DNA from: Elstera cyanobacteriorum
GTDB lineage: Bacteria; Pseudomonadota; Alphaproteobacteria; Elsterales; Elsteraceae
Length of the DNA: 64,000 nucleotides
Reading direction: 5' to 3'
NCBI RefSeq assembly: GCF_002251735.1
Contig: NZ_NOXS01000029.1
Coordinates: 103,080-167,079, forward strand
Below the pieces are notes generated by a model. The model searched no databases, was not told the origin of the DNA, and was given only the letters and a program-made list of their open reading frames with translations. Each line of letters opens with the position of its first letter. The stretch's first letter is position 1. The position numbers and the translations under genes were made by a program. This document shows positions 1 to 11,023 of the stretch, one piece after another.

Positions 1-514
1 TCAGGCTGCTGCGCGTCGAGCCTTGCGTTGGCGGTGTACCGTTGTAGCTAGAGCAACGCGCGGGATTAGGGGCAGCCTGATTGGTCGGTGCGGTTTGGCT
101 AACACCGCAGGTGCAACTAACGGCGAGCACGTCGATGGGATTGGTCTGCACCGATCCGCCGCCTTCGGTTTGGAACACCACCGGCGTCTTTACATATTTG
201 CCGCCGAAGAATTTATTGGAACTATTGTAGAGGATATGGCCGTCTTGGGTGGCTTTGGCAAAGGCAGCGGCAGATACTTTGCTACTGCTGACCACGACCC
301 CGGTCGAACCGGTATCGATGACGACATTCGCACTCTCCCCGCCCGGAATGGACAGGGACGTCATGTAGAAGTTATCCGGCACGGCGCCGCCGGTTAGCGT
401 CAACTGGAAAGACGCTGCGGTGTCGGGGATGGGGGTACAGCTTTGCGCGATGACCGCGCCGCCGGTTCCGACCGTCAGGAAAAGACATAAAGTCCAAAGA
501 GGGAGATAGCGCAT
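1..514 (-). CDS. Secreted retropepsin-like aspartyl protease-like protein (3' end cut by window edge)
   Basis: Reading leftward from ATG at 514, 171 codons stay open to the window edge, so the C-terminus is missing. The N-terminus is a clear signal peptide: a short hydrophobic core ending near VIAQ, then a Cys at about residue 26. Around residues 66-72 is VVIDTGSTGVVV, the D-T-G-S active-site turn of pepsin/retropepsin-type aspartyl proteases, here within a periplasmic or secreted protein. A Cys pair (SCTCG) lies near residue 140. Divergent from vapB with about 150 bp between them. The motif is seen; protease activity is inference, since a single DTG would need a dimer or a second half beyond the edge. 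Confidence 0.7.
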   Translation of the reverse strand, partial: MRYLPLWTLCLFLTVGTGGAVIAQSCTPIPDTAASFQLTLTGGAVPDNFYMTSLSIPGGESANVVIDTGSTGVVVSSSKVSAAAFAKATQDGHILYNSSNKFFGGKYVKTPVVFQTEGGGSVQTNPIDVLAVSCTCGVSQTAPTNQAAPNPARCSSYNGTPPTQGSTRSSL

Positions 515-631
515 CGAATTCTCTCGGAAAAATGATGACGGATAAGATGGTAGCAATCCTTGGTGGTTGTATCTAGGCAAGATGCGGCCATCGCCGTGGG
601 AGGCTTGCGGGCAGACAGGGCAAAGATCATA

Positions 632-652
632 GTAAGGAAAATATTGCCTTAC
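632..652. promoter_or_regulatory. Inverted repeat, probable VapBC operator
   Basis: GTAAGG, a 9-base AT-rich spacer, then CCTTAC, immediately upstream of vapB. A further GTAAGG half-site occurs at 659-664, over the ribosome binding region. VapB antitoxins of the AbrB type bind such palindromes to repress their own operon. The repeat is seen; the binding is inferred. Confidence 0.5.
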
Positions 653-666
653 ATGGAGGTAAGGAA

Positions 667-915
667 ATGCGGGTCGAACTGACCGTCACGGGGAAAGGGC
701 AGGTGACGCTGAAAAAGGCGATCCTTGATCATCTTGGCGTTAAGCCCGGCGACCGGCTGAATATCGTCCTGAAGCCTGATGGGCGGGTTGAACTCAAGGG
801 GGGCGGCCCTCGTCGAAGCCTTGGTAGTCTTTATGGCGCCCTCTCGCGGGAAGGGGTGGAACCGGTATCGCTCGAAGCGATGCAGGCGGCCATCGAGGAT
901 ATGGCCACGCGATGA
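667..915 (+). CDS. vapB: VapB-type antitoxin, SpoVT/AbrB family
   Basis: 82 residues. The N-terminal half (VTGKGQVTLKKAILDHLGVK, then PGDRLNIV) is a textbook AbrB/SpoVT swapped-hairpin DNA-binding domain. The C-terminal half (about residues 50-82) is the toxin-wrapping tail typical of VapB. The start has a strong GGAGG 7-11 bases upstream. It overlaps the PIN-domain toxin gene by ATGA, so the two are translationally coupled. The antitoxin should neutralise the toxin and repress the operon through the palindrome just upstream. Confidence 0.85.
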   Translation: MRVELTVTGKGQVTLKKAILDHLGVKPGDRLNIVLKPDGRVELKGGGPRRSLGSLYGALSREGVEPVSLEAMQAAIEDMATR

Positions 916-1319
916 AAGTGGCGGCCGATACCAATGTTCTTGTGCGGTTCCTAACCCGGGACGATCCCGTGCAATCCGGCCGCGCAGCAGCGGTGCTGAC
1001 CGAGGCGGCGGGCCTCTTCATCCCAATTCTTGTGCTGTGCGAGACGGTTTGGGTTCTTCGCCAAAGCTACAAGCTGCCGACGGTGGAAATCTTACGGGCC
1101 TTGCGCGACCTGATCGATAGCGCGGGCGTTGAGGTCGACCATCCGGCGGCGGAGGCGGGGTTAAGGATGCTCGCGGCGGGCGGTGATTTCGCCGATGGCG
1201 TCATCCTGCATGAAGCCCAGCGGGCGAAGGCGGATAAGCTCGTGACCTTCGATAGCGGTTTTGCCGCGCGTGGTGGGGGTTTTGTTCAAGATTTGAAACT
1301 CCCCCCATCCCCGGCTTGA
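912..1319 (+). CDS. vapC: VapC-type PIN-domain ribonuclease toxin
   Basis: 135 residues. The start MKVAADTNVLVRFLTRDD carries the first PIN acidic residue (AADTN). The mid-protein Glu sits in LCETVWVL, and the C-terminal acidic residues in GGDFADGVI and TFDSGFA complete the metal-binding site of a Mg-dependent endoribonuclease. Members usually cut tRNA or rRNA. Full length for the family. The gene overlaps the AbrB-type antitoxin gene by 4 bp, the normal antitoxin-toxin order. The target RNA cannot be told from sequence. Confidence 0.87.
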   Translation: MKVAADTNVLVRFLTRDDPVQSGRAAAVLTEAAGLFIPILVLCETVWVLRQSYKLPTVEILRALRDLIDSAGVEVDHPAAEAGLRMLAAGGDFADGVILHEAQRAKADKLVTFDSGFAARGGGFVQDLKLPPSPA

Positions 1320-1351
1320 CGCCCCCGGTCGAAGCGTGTCATCTGGTCCTC

Positions 1352-4279
<2,928 letters not shown>

Positions 4280-4289
<10 letters not shown>

Positions 4290-4492
4290 CAGTGAATGGT
4301 GAGGTGGGCGATTGGCCCGTCGAAACGCTCGGCCAGTTGGTGGCGGAATTCCTGGCCCGCACGGGTAGCGATCCCGACGCGACCGTTGCCACCGCCTGGA
4401 ACCGCCTATTCGTTGGGAAGCGCCAGCGCCCGGCACTGCTGTTGAGTGAGGGCGACGAGGTGGAAATTCTCGTGCCGATGCAAGGGGGGTGA
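4280..4492 (+). CDS. thiS: Sulfur carrier protein ThiS
   Basis: 70 residues with the ubiquitin-like beta-grasp pattern: VTVNGE start, [10 protein letters not shown] in the middle, then [16 protein letters not shown]. The C-terminal Gly-Gly is the adenylation and thiocarboxylation site used by ThiF and ThiG. Overlaps thiO by 10 bp and ends 1 bp before thiG. Length is normal for ThiS. Confidence 0.95.
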
Positions 4493-4493
4493 C

Positions 4494-5264
4494 ATGCGCC
4501 TCTATGATCAGACCTTTGCCAGCCGTTTGATGCTGGGGACCGCGCTTTATCCGTCGCCGCAGGTGATGGCGGACGCGACCCGGGCGGCCCGGCCTGCGCT
4601 GCTGACCGTTTCCTTGCGCCGCGAAGGGGCGGGCGGCGGCGGTTTCTGGCCGCTGCTGCAAGCGCTTTGCACCGAAACCGGCGCGCGGCTGCTGCCCAAT
4701 ACCGCTGGGTGCCATACGGCGCGGGAAGCGATCACCACGGGGCAGATGGCGCGCGAGGTTTTCGAGACGGAGTGGATCAAGCTCGAAGTGATCGCCGACC
4801 CCGAAACCCTGCAACCCGATCCGTTCGGGCTGGTGGAGGCGGCGCGGGTCTTGAGCGAGGACGGGTTTAAGGTTCTGCCCTATTGCACCGAAGATCTGGC
4901 AGTGGCTGAAAAACTACTGGCGGCGGGCTGCAAAGTGCTGATGCCTTGGGGTGCCCCCATCGGGTCGGCGCGTGGTCTCAATAATGTCTATGGGCTGCGG
5001 GTGTTGCGGGCGCGCTTTCCCGAGATTCCGCTGATCGTCGATGCGGGCCTTGGGGTGCCGTCCCACGCGGCCCAGGCGCTCGAACTCGGCTATGACGGCG
5101 TGCTGCTGAATACGGCGGTGGCAAGGGCCGATGATCCCGTCACAATGGCGCGGGCCTTTGCGATGGCGGTTGATGCCGGGCGGCTTGCGTATGAGGCTGG
5201 GCCGATGGCGGCGCGGGATATGGCCGCCCCCTCCACCCCCACGGTTGGTTTGGCCGCCCTTTAG
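4494..5264 (+). CDS. thiG: Thiazole synthase ThiG
   Basis: 256 residues from ATG at 4494 (GACATGCGC), one base after the thiS stop. The longer frame from 4446 would run through thiS and is not used. A (beta/alpha)8 enzyme that joins deoxyxylulose phosphate, dehydroglycine and ThiS-thiocarboxylate. The Schiff-base lysine is in [10 protein letters not shown]. Phosphate-binding loops are recognisable in [14 protein letters not shown] and [18 protein letters not shown]. In the alphaproteobacterial order thiO-thiS-thiG-thiE. Confidence 0.95.
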   Translation: MRLYDQTFASRLMLGTALYPSPQVMADATRAARPALLTVSLRREGAGGGGFWPLLQALCTETGARLLPNTAGCHTAREAITTGQMAREVFETEWIKLEVIADPETLQPDPFGLVEAARVLSEDGFKVLPYCTEDLAVAEKLLAAGCKVLMPWGAPIGSARGLNNVYGLRVLRARFPEIPLIVDAGLGVPSHAAQALELGYDGVLLNTAVARADDPVTMARAFAMAVDAGRLAYEAGPMAARDMAAPSTPTVGLAAL

Positions 5265-5275
5265 AAAGAAAACCG

Positions 5276-5869
5276 ATGCTCGATCGCTTCTATCCCATCG
5301 TCGATAAAACCGACTGGCTGACCGACTTGCTGCCGAGCGGCTACCGCTTTGTGCAACTGCGCATCAAGAACCAGCCGGAGGATTACGTGCGCCCCGAAAT
5401 TGGCCGCGCGGTCAGTTTCTGCGCAGCCCACGGCATCACGCTGGTGGTGAATGATTACTGGCGCCTTGCCATCGACTTCAGAAGCCCGTGGGTCCATCTC
5501 GGTCAGGAAGATTTAGTCGAAGCCGATCTTCCCGCCCTTTGCCGCGCGGGCATCAAGATCGGTATCAGCACCCATAGCGAGGAAGAGTTGGAAACCGCCC
5601 TGGCTGCGCAGCCCGACTATGTGGCGCTAGGGCCGATCTATCCCACCAAGCTAAAGCAGATGCCCTGGGCGCCCCAAGGCATCGGGCGGATAGCTGCCTG
5701 GAAGCGACGCATCGGCGCTCTGCCGTTGGTCGCTATCGGCGGCATGACCTTGGAGCGGGCGGAGGCGGCCTATGCCGCCGGGGCCGATGCGGTGGCGGTC
5801 GTGTCGGATGTGCTGCAAGCGCCCAATCCTGAAGAGCGGGCGCGCGACTGGGTGAGGGCGACGCGATGA
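5276..5869 (+). CDS. thiE: Thiamine phosphate synthase ThiE
   Basis: 197 residues. TIM-barrel enzyme coupling HMP-PP to thiazole phosphate. Family landmarks: FYPIVD start, VQLRIKN, LVVNDYWRLAI, WVHLGQEDL, GISTHSEEEL, and GPIYPTKLKQMPW, the phosphate and substrate loop. VAIGGM precedes the last helices. Starts 11 bp after thiG and overlaps thiF by ATGA. Slightly short versus E. coli ThiE (211) but complete. Confidence 0.93.
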   Translation: MLDRFYPIVDKTDWLTDLLPSGYRFVQLRIKNQPEDYVRPEIGRAVSFCAAHGITLVVNDYWRLAIDFRSPWVHLGQEDLVEADLPALCRAGIKIGISTHSEEELETALAAQPDYVALGPIYPTKLKQMPWAPQGIGRIAAWKRRIGALPLVAIGGMTLERAEAAYAAGADAVAVVSDVLQAPNPEERARDWVRATR

Positions 5870-6825
5870 CCGACGCGCGCTATAGCCGCCAAACGGCGGT
5901 TCCCCAAGTGGGAGATGACGGTCAGGCTAAACTGTCGGCGGCCCGGGTGCTGGTCGTCGGTGTCGGCGGCCTTGGGTGCCCGGCGCTGCTCTATTTGGCT
6001 GGGGCGGGGGTTGGCACCTTACGGATGGTCGATGCCGACCGGGTTTCCCTCAGCAATCTCCATCGCCAGACGCTGTTCGCCGAAGCCGATATCGGGCGCC
6101 GCAAGGTCGAGGCGGCAGCCGACCGGCTGCGGGCACTGAACCCCAGCCTGATTTATGAACCGCAGGCGGTGACGCTGACCGATGCCCGCGCCGATGCCCT
6201 GGTGGCGGGGTGCGATGTGGTGCTGGACGCTGCCGACAGTTATCTGGTTTCCTGCGCTTTGTCGGACGCCTGCGAGCGGGCGGGGGTGCCCCTGGTCTCG
6301 GCGTCGATCTTGGGCATGGACGGCAGCATTGGCACTTTCTGCCACCGGGCGCCGGGGTATCGCGCCGTTTTCCCGGATTTTCCCGCCCCGGCGTCTTGCG
6401 CGTCGGCGGGGGTGCTTGGTCCGGCGGTCGGGATGTTCGGCGCATGGATGGCGCAACTGGCGCTGCATCTCCTGATCGACTATCCACCCGACCCGCGCGG
6501 GCGGATATGGCGGGCCGATCTGGGGCAGGGGCGCTTTGTGCCCATCGATTTTCTGAACGCCTCTGAGGACGATCTGCCGCCGCGTCCGCTATTGCTGGCG
6601 TTGGAGGATATTCAGCCGGGCGATACGGTCGTCGATCTGCGGTCTCCGGTGGAGCGGGCGGCACTGCCCTGTCCGGGGGCGCTGACGGCGGTGCCGGAGG
6701 TTGTGCCGGGGCGGCTCGTCCTCGCCTGTGCCTCCGGGCGGCGGGCGCTGGCGGCGGCGGAGCCGCTGTTCGACGCCAACTCGGACTGGGCTATCGCCAT
6801 TCTGGCACTCGGGGTGCCCGCATGA
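5866..6825 (+). CDS. thiF: ThiF-family ThiS adenylyltransferase with C-terminal rhodanese-like domain
   Basis: 319 residues. Residues 1 to about 245 form an E1-like adenylation domain: RYSRQTAVPQVGDDGQ, the nucleotide loop VVGVGGLGCPALLYLAGAGVG, then DADRVSLSNLHRQTLF. From about residue 246 a short rhodanese-like part follows: DTVVDLRSPVERAALPCPGA and an active-loop Cys in CASGRRA. This pattern is common to ThiF/MoeB/MoeZ enzymes. The MoeB-type Zn cysteines are not obvious. In this operon the partner is most likely ThiS. Overlaps thiE and thiD by 4 bp each. Confidence 0.88.
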   Translation: MTDARYSRQTAVPQVGDDGQAKLSAARVLVVGVGGLGCPALLYLAGAGVGTLRMVDADRVSLSNLHRQTLFAEADIGRRKVEAAADRLRALNPSLIYEPQAVTLTDARADALVAGCDVVLDAADSYLVSCALSDACERAGVPLVSASILGMDGSIGTFCHRAPGYRAVFPDFPAPASCASAGVLGPAVGMFGAWMAQLALHLLIDYPPDPRGRIWRADLGQGRFVPIDFLNASEDDLPPRPLLLALEDIQPGDTVVDLRSPVERAALPCPGALTAVPEVVPGRLVLACASGRRALAAAEPLFDANSDWAIAILALGVPA

Positions 6826-7571
6826 AGGCGGTTCTGGTGATCGGCGGAACCGATTCGAGTGGCGGGGCCGGGTTAGTGCAGGACGGGCGCGTGCTGGATG
6901 CCTTTGGCTGCGCCGCCCGGTTGGTCGTGACCGCCGTAACGGCCCAGGGGCGCGGCGGGGTGACGGCGGTGCAGGCGATGCCGCGCGATATTGTGCTGGC
7001 CCAGATCGCAGCGGTGGCGAGCCTCGGGCCGGTTGCCGCCATTAAAATCGGGCTGATCCCCGACACGGCGACGGGGGCGCTGCTTGCCGAAGCGCTACCC
7101 CGCCTTTGGCCGCAGGCGCCGATCATTCTCGATCCGGTCTTAAGCGCCAGTGCGGGCGGGGCGCTGCGCGGCGGGGCCGATTTCGGGGCGCTTTGGTCGC
7201 TTGCCGCCCTGGTCACCCCGAATTTACCGGAAGCGGCGGCGCTGCTGGCGGCGCCGGAAGCGCCGAACCGCCGGGCGATGACCGCGCACGCTAAGGCGCT
7301 GCGCGCGCGCGGGGCGAAGGCCGTGCTGCTGAAAGGCGGGCATCTGTTGGGCGAGAGTGCCGCCGATCTGCTGCTGACGGAGGGTAGCGGGCGCTGGTTC
7401 AGCGGGCCGCGCCTGCCGGGCCAGCGCCGGGGGACGGGCTGTGCCTTGGCAACGGCGATTGCCGCCGGGCTGGCGCAGGGCCGGGATCTGCCCGGGGCGA
7501 TTGTGGCCGCACGGCGCTGGCTGCGCACCACCTGGCCAAAAGCAGCGGTCCCGGCGGGGCTGGCCGCATGA
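6822..7571 (+). CDS. thiD: Hydroxymethylpyrimidine/phosphomethylpyrimidine kinase ThiD
   Basis: 249 residues, ribokinase-like fold. It phosphorylates HMP to HMP-P and then HMP-PP for ThiE. N-terminal VIGGTDSSGGAGLVQDGRVL is the substrate loop. VTAVTAQGRGGVTAVQAM and DPVLSASAGG follow. The anion hole and catalytic region is RRGTGCALATAIAAGLAQG near residue 210. Overlaps thiF upstream and the ABC ATPase gene downstream by 4 bp each, so it belongs to the riboswitch-controlled unit. Confidence 0.95.
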   Translation: MKAVLVIGGTDSSGGAGLVQDGRVLDAFGCAARLVVTAVTAQGRGGVTAVQAMPRDIVLAQIAAVASLGPVAAIKIGLIPDTATGALLAEALPRLWPQAPIILDPVLSASAGGALRGGADFGALWSLAALVTPNLPEAAALLAAPEAPNRRAMTAHAKALRARGAKAVLLKGGHLLGESAADLLLTEGSGRWFSGPRLPGQRRGTGCALATAIAAGLAQGRDLPGAIVAARRWLRTTWPKAAVPAGLAA

Positions 7572-8290
7572 CCGGTGCCCCGATGCTGCTCTCGGTTAAC
7601 GGTCTTGCCGCAGGCTATGGCGCCGGGCGGGTGCTGGATGGAGTGGATTTTGCGCTTGCCCCCGGCCAGACGCTCGCCGTTCTGGGACGGAACGGCGCGG
7701 GCAAAACGACACTGCTGAAAAGCCTGCTCGGGTTAACCCAGCTACAGGCGGGGCACCTCCTGTTCGCGGGGCAGGATATGACCCGTTGGCCGCCTGAACG
7801 GCGGGCAATCGCGGGAGTTGGCTGGGTTCCGCAGGAACGGGCGATTTTCCGCTCGTTGACCGTTTTCGAAAACCTTGCCGCCGTCGCCCGGCCCGGCGCT
7901 TGGACCCCGGCACGGGTTCTGGAGCTATTTCCCAAGCTCGCGGTCCTGCGTCACCATAAAGGCGATCAGCTTTCGGGGGGGGAGCAGCAGATGCTGGCCC
8001 TCGGGCGGGCCTTGACCCTCAATCCGCGCCTGCTGCTGCTCGACGAACCGACCGAAGGGCTGGCCCCGGTGATCGTCGAGGAGGTGATGGCAGCCTTGCG
8101 ACGGATCTTTACCGAGGAGGGGATGGCTGGAATCATCGTGGACCAGCATGCCCAACGCATCTTACGTCTGACCGATACGGCACTTGTGTTGGAGCGCGGA
8201 CGGATCGCCTTCAGCGGCCCGAGCACGGCTCTTTCCGCCGACCCATTGTGGATGGAACGCCTGCTGGGCGTCGGTCAGGCGGCCTCGTAA
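7568..8290 (+). CDS. ABC transporter ATP-binding protein, LivF-type, at end of thiamine operon
   Basis: 240 residues. Walker A GRNGAGKTT, Q-loop VGWVPQERAIF, signature LSGGEQQ, Walker B LLLLDEP and an H-loop (VDQHAQ). The short form and EGLAPVIVEEV are typical of LivF/UrtE, the second ATPase of branched-chain amino acid/urea-type importers. No LivG partner, permease or binding protein is adjacent. ATGA overlap with thiD implies co-translation with the thiamine genes. Uptake of a thiamine precursor is possible but only inferred. Its last 16 bp overlap the convergent HD-GYP gene. Confidence 0.85.
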   Translation: MTGAPMLLSVNGLAAGYGAGRVLDGVDFALAPGQTLAVLGRNGAGKTTLLKSLLGLTQLQAGHLLFAGQDMTRWPPERRAIAGVGWVPQERAIFRSLTVFENLAAVARPGAWTPARVLELFPKLAVLRHHKGDQLSGGEQQMLALGRALTLNPRLLLLDEPTEGLAPVIVEEVMAALRRIFTEEGMAGIIVDQHAQRILRLTDTALVLERGRIAFSGPSTALSADPLWMERLLGVGQAAS

Positions 8291-8946
8291 AGCGCCTCGA
8301 TCTCCGAGCTGTGCTGCACGAAGAGCCTCAGCAGATGCGGGTCGAAATGCTCGGGCTTCGTCCGTCCGTCGCCCTTTGTCATGATGGTCATGGTGTGGGC
8401 GTGATCGAAGCTCGATTTGTAAGCCCGCGGCGTGCGCAGCGCGTCGTACACATCGCAAAGGGCGACAATGCGCGCTTCTTCGGGCACGGCACCGCCCGCC
8501 AGCCCATCGGGATAACCGCTGCCGTCATAAGTTTCATGGTGGTGGCGGGCAACGAGCGTGGCAATGCCGAACCCTTCGCCGCCAAAGGCCACCAGCATCT
8601 CCGCTCCCAGGGGGCCGTGATCGCGCACATGGGCTTTATCGGCATCGGTTAAGGGGCCGGTCTTCCCGAGAATAGCCGCGTCCAGCCTCAGCTTGCCGAT
8701 ATCGTGCAGCACGGCGGCTTCGGCCAGTTTCGCCAGCCAACCGCTATCGGTTCGTCCGGCCAACCGCCCGACAAGATGGGCGAGGGCGCCGAGGCGGCTC
8801 GAATGGTGGCGCAACTCGCGGTCGGTCGCCAAACTGTCTTCGATCTGGCGCCATAGGGCCGGGGGCAGCGCCTGGAAGACCCGGTTGCCGAAACAGGCCG
8901 ATGGCCCTAGGGCGGTTTCCGTCGCCCACGGCAAGTGATGCGCCAT
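8275..8946 (-). CDS. HD-GYP domain protein, probable cyclic-di-GMP phosphodiesterase (copy 1)
   Basis: 223 residues. HD motif at about 81-82 (VLHDIGKLRLD), HHE at about 136-138, then DGSGYPDGL with the GYP diagnostic near 144-146, and CDVYDALRTPRAYK. These are the metal-ligand and signature residues of HD-GYP enzymes that degrade c-di-GMP. The N-terminal 65 residues show no receiver, PAS or membrane segment, so any signal input is unclear. Start chosen at GGGAGGG 6 bases upstream of ATG at 8946. About half the residues match the next gene, so the two are a tandem duplication. Confidence 0.88.
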   Translation of the reverse strand: MAHHLPWATETALGPSACFGNRVFQALPPALWRQIEDSLATDRELRHHSSRLGALAHLVGRLAGRTDSGWLAKLAEAAVLHDIGKLRLDAAILGKTGPLTDADKAHVRDHGPLGAEMLVAFGGEGFGIATLVARHHHETYDGSGYPDGLAGGAVPEEARIVALCDVYDALRTPRAYKSSFDHAHTMTIMTKGDGRTKPEHFDPHLLRLFVQHSSEIEALYEAA

Positions 8947-8982
8947 ATGATGTCCCTCCCCCCAGAGGCTGCGAGAGCGGCC

Positions 8983-9011
8983 ATAAGCGTTTTGGGTGCA
9001 AAATCGCTTAT
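8983..9011. promoter_or_regulatory. Hairpin/operator-like inverted repeat upstream of HD-GYP copy 1
   Basis: ATAAGCGTTTTG, loop GGTG, then CAAAATCGCTTAT: a 12-bp stem with a single bulged A, about 40 bp upstream of the copy-1 start and downstream of the copy-2 stop. It could be a regulator site or a stem in the leader RNA. No U-run follows it in the transcribed (minus) direction, so an intrinsic terminator is unlikely. Confidence 0.45.
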
Positions 9012-9097
9012 TTCTGCTCGCTTTGGGGGATACTGTCAGGAATTGCAGGGATTTGGCTATATAAAATGCTTATGCCTGGGATGACAGTCAGGAAAGG

Positions 9098-9778
9098 CTA
9101 GGTGTGATCGTAGAGGCGCTGGATCTCGGGACCGTGGTGCTGAAACAGGGCCAATAGGGCGGGGTCGAACTGTTCCGGCTTTGTGCGGGCGTCGCCCTTC
9201 AGCAGGATCGTCATGGTTTCGGCGTGGCTGACCGGCGGCTTATAGGCGCGCGGCGAGCGGAGGGCATCATAGACATCGCAGAGGCCGACGATCCGCGCTT
9301 CGAGCGGAATGGCTTCGCCGCGCAACCCATCCGGGTATCCCGACCCATCGAATTTTTCATGGTGACTGCGGGCAACAAGGGCGGAGAGCGCATAGGCCTC
9401 GCCGCCGTCCTCCGTCAAAAGCGCGTGGCCGAGGGTGCTATGGCTGCGGATATGACCAACTTCGTCCGGCGTGAGCCGCCCCGGCTTCAGAACGATCTGC
9501 TGATCCAACCGTACCTTGCCGATATCATGCAGTACGGCGGCTTCCGCCAGCCGGTCCAGCCCGCCCGCATCATAGCGGTTGGTTTTCGAGCCGAGGAAAT
9601 GCGTCAACAGGCCAAGCCGATGACTATGATCACGCAGATCGGCATCGGTATGAAACGCTGGCTGCACTTTGGTCAGAAGGCGCGGCGGCAAAGCCGATAA
9701 GACCCGGTCGCCGAAGCCGGAAAAATCCGGCCTGCCGCCCGCGTCTAAGCGATCCCGTGTATGATGATCCCGTGTCAT
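9098..9778 (-). CDS. HD-GYP domain protein, probable cyclic-di-GMP phosphodiesterase (copy 2)
   Basis: 226 residues with VLHDIGKVRLDQQIVLKPG, then ARSHHEKFDGSGYPDGLRGE and CDVYDALRSPRAYKPP. It has the HD dyad, HHE and GYP signatures. It keeps the same short N-terminus as the downstream copy (GFGDRVLSALPPRLLTKVQP here, FGNRVFQALPPALWRQIEDS there). Both copies end in a similar FDPALLALFQHHG / FDPHLLRLFVQHS segment, including TMTIxxKGDxRTKPE. The 151-bp gap to copy 1 contains a hairpin and may hold a separate promoter. Confidence 0.88.
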   Translation of the reverse strand: MTRDHHTRDRLDAGGRPDFSGFGDRVLSALPPRLLTKVQPAFHTDADLRDHSHRLGLLTHFLGSKTNRYDAGGLDRLAEAAVLHDIGKVRLDQQIVLKPGRLTPDEVGHIRSHSTLGHALLTEDGGEAYALSALVARSHHEKFDGSGYPDGLRGEAIPLEARIVGLCDVYDALRSPRAYKPPVSHAETMTILLKGDARTKPEQFDPALLALFQHHGPEIQRLYDHT

Positions 9779-9886
9779 GTGCCGCCCTGTATTCCCCCAC
9801 AGAGCGTAAGACTATTCGTTAACAGCGCGCCTGCCTATGGAAAACCACGCGCTTTCTAAGAATTATTCGCAGGTGTCTTACGGGCG

Positions 9887-10228
9887 TTACCCCGCGACGG
9901 TTGCAGGCGTAAAGGCAATTCCCTGCGCCAGTCGCACCGAAACCCGCCCGGCTTTTACCGCAGGATCGGCGGCGAGCACGGCCTGAAGGTCTGCCTCTGT
10001 TTTTCCTGGGGCGGCCACTGCGACGCCCAGCACATCGCTATCACCGAAAATCGCACAGACGATGGCCAGCGACCCATCGCGCAGCCGGTCCACCATATGG
10101 CGGGCATGTTCCCACTGCTGGGGTTGGGTTTCGGGATCGTCGAACCGGGGGCCTTTGCCCAGGATGAACAGCGGGCGGGGCGGGGTGCTGCTGAGCAGGG
10201 CCTGAAGCGTCGCATCGTCGGTCGTCAT
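9887..10228 (-). CDS. YCII-like domain protein
   Basis: 113 residues resembling the YCII/ferredoxin-like fold: LFILGKGPRFDD, EHARHMVDRLRDGSLAIVCAIFG, then VAVAAPGKTEADLQAVLAADP and VKAGRVSVRLAQG. This is the usual head, lid and GDP-like loop of YciI-related proteins. The enzymatic role of the family is largely unproven. It starts 17 bp after the GntR regulator gene and is probably co-transcribed with it. Confidence 0.6.
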   Translation of the reverse strand: MTTDDATLQALLSSTPPRPLFILGKGPRFDDPETQPQQWEHARHMVDRLRDGSLAIVCAIFGDSDVLGVAVAAPGKTEADLQAVLAADPAVKAGRVSVRLAQGIAFTPATVAG

Positions 10229-10244
10229 GCGCGTCTCGCCAAGG

Positions 10245-10967
10245 TTAGGGGGAGGCGCGTAAGTCTAAAACAAGACCGGCGGATGGGACCAGCAGAGTCT
10301 GCAACTGAACGACGATTTGCATAGCGTGATCGCCGCCCAGGATTTCGGCAAGATCGGCGTTTTGCGCAGCAATCGCCTCGATCAGCCCCTCATGCTCGTC
10401 GGAATATTGCGCGGGTAGCCGGTCATCGAACCGTTTGTAGTAAAGCCGCAATAGGCGCATGCCCTCGTTCAGCAGCCGGGCAAAAAACTCGGCGTAATAG
10501 GGGTTCTGGCCCGCCGCAGCGATGGCGAGGTGAAAATCGCGGTTGGTGTGCAGCATAGCGAGCGCGTCTTGCCGGTCAACAGCGGCTAGGAACTTAGCCT
10601 GGGCCGCCATGATTGCATCCAGATCGGCCTCCGTCCGGCGCTGGGCGGCCAAGCGGCAGGACAGGCGATACATCAGCGTCAACGCATCAAGATAGGGCGG
10701 CAGGCTTGAGAAATCGAGCACCGAAACGATGGTGTTGCGGTTCGGCAGGGTCGAGGCCAGCCCTTCCGCGACGAGCCTTACCAAGGCTTCGCGAACCGGG
10801 GTGCGGGAGGTGCCGAAGCGGTCCGACAGGCCGGTTTCATCCAGCGGATCGCCGGGCGCCAGGGTGAGGTTCAGAATATCCTGCTTCAGCGCCTCATAGA
10901 TCACCGGAGAGGCGGAGCCGCGCGGCGCGGGGCGGGGGGCTGGGCTCGCGTCGGGCGTCTCGGGCAT
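10245..10967 (-). CDS. GntR-family regulator with FCD ligand domain, probable hydroxyproline-cluster regulator
   Basis: 240 residues. The winged helix spans about 18-85 (YEALKQDILNLTLAPGDPLD, then FGTSRTPVREALVRLVAEG). The FadR C-terminal domain follows (about 95-235) with the metal-binding pattern Asp/His in NRDFHLAIA, DEHEGL and GDHAMQI. Residues 1-17 form a Pro/Ala-rich tail. It is divergent from the DapA-family gene, with two TGTCGACA palindromes bracketing the intervening promoter. It therefore likely represses the catabolic cluster until an imino-acid ligand binds. Confidence 0.87.
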   Translation of the reverse strand: MPETPDASPAPRPAPRGSASPVIYEALKQDILNLTLAPGDPLDETGLSDRFGTSRTPVREALVRLVAEGLASTLPNRNTIVSVLDFSSLPPYLDALTLMYRLSCRLAAQRRTEADLDAIMAAQAKFLAAVDRQDALAMLHTNRDFHLAIAAAGQNPYYAEFFARLLNEGMRLLRLYYKRFDDRLPAQYSDEHEGLIEAIAAQNADLAEILGGDHAMQIVVQLQTLLVPSAGLVLDLRASP

Positions 10968-11023
10968 GCGGGCGGGTCTCTCTCGTAAAAACTGGCCGGA
11001 GTTTACCGAAAGTCGATGCAGTT

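Noticed and set aside
23..397. Plus-strand frame of 124 codons near the left edge
   Set aside because: It is antisense to the secreted aspartyl-protease-like gene, which has a signal peptide and a DTGS motif; the plus frame shows neither a family pattern nor a ribosome site.
4446..4493. Upstream start for thiG
   Set aside because: The extension is thiS read in another frame; ATG at 4494 gives the normal ThiG N-terminus.
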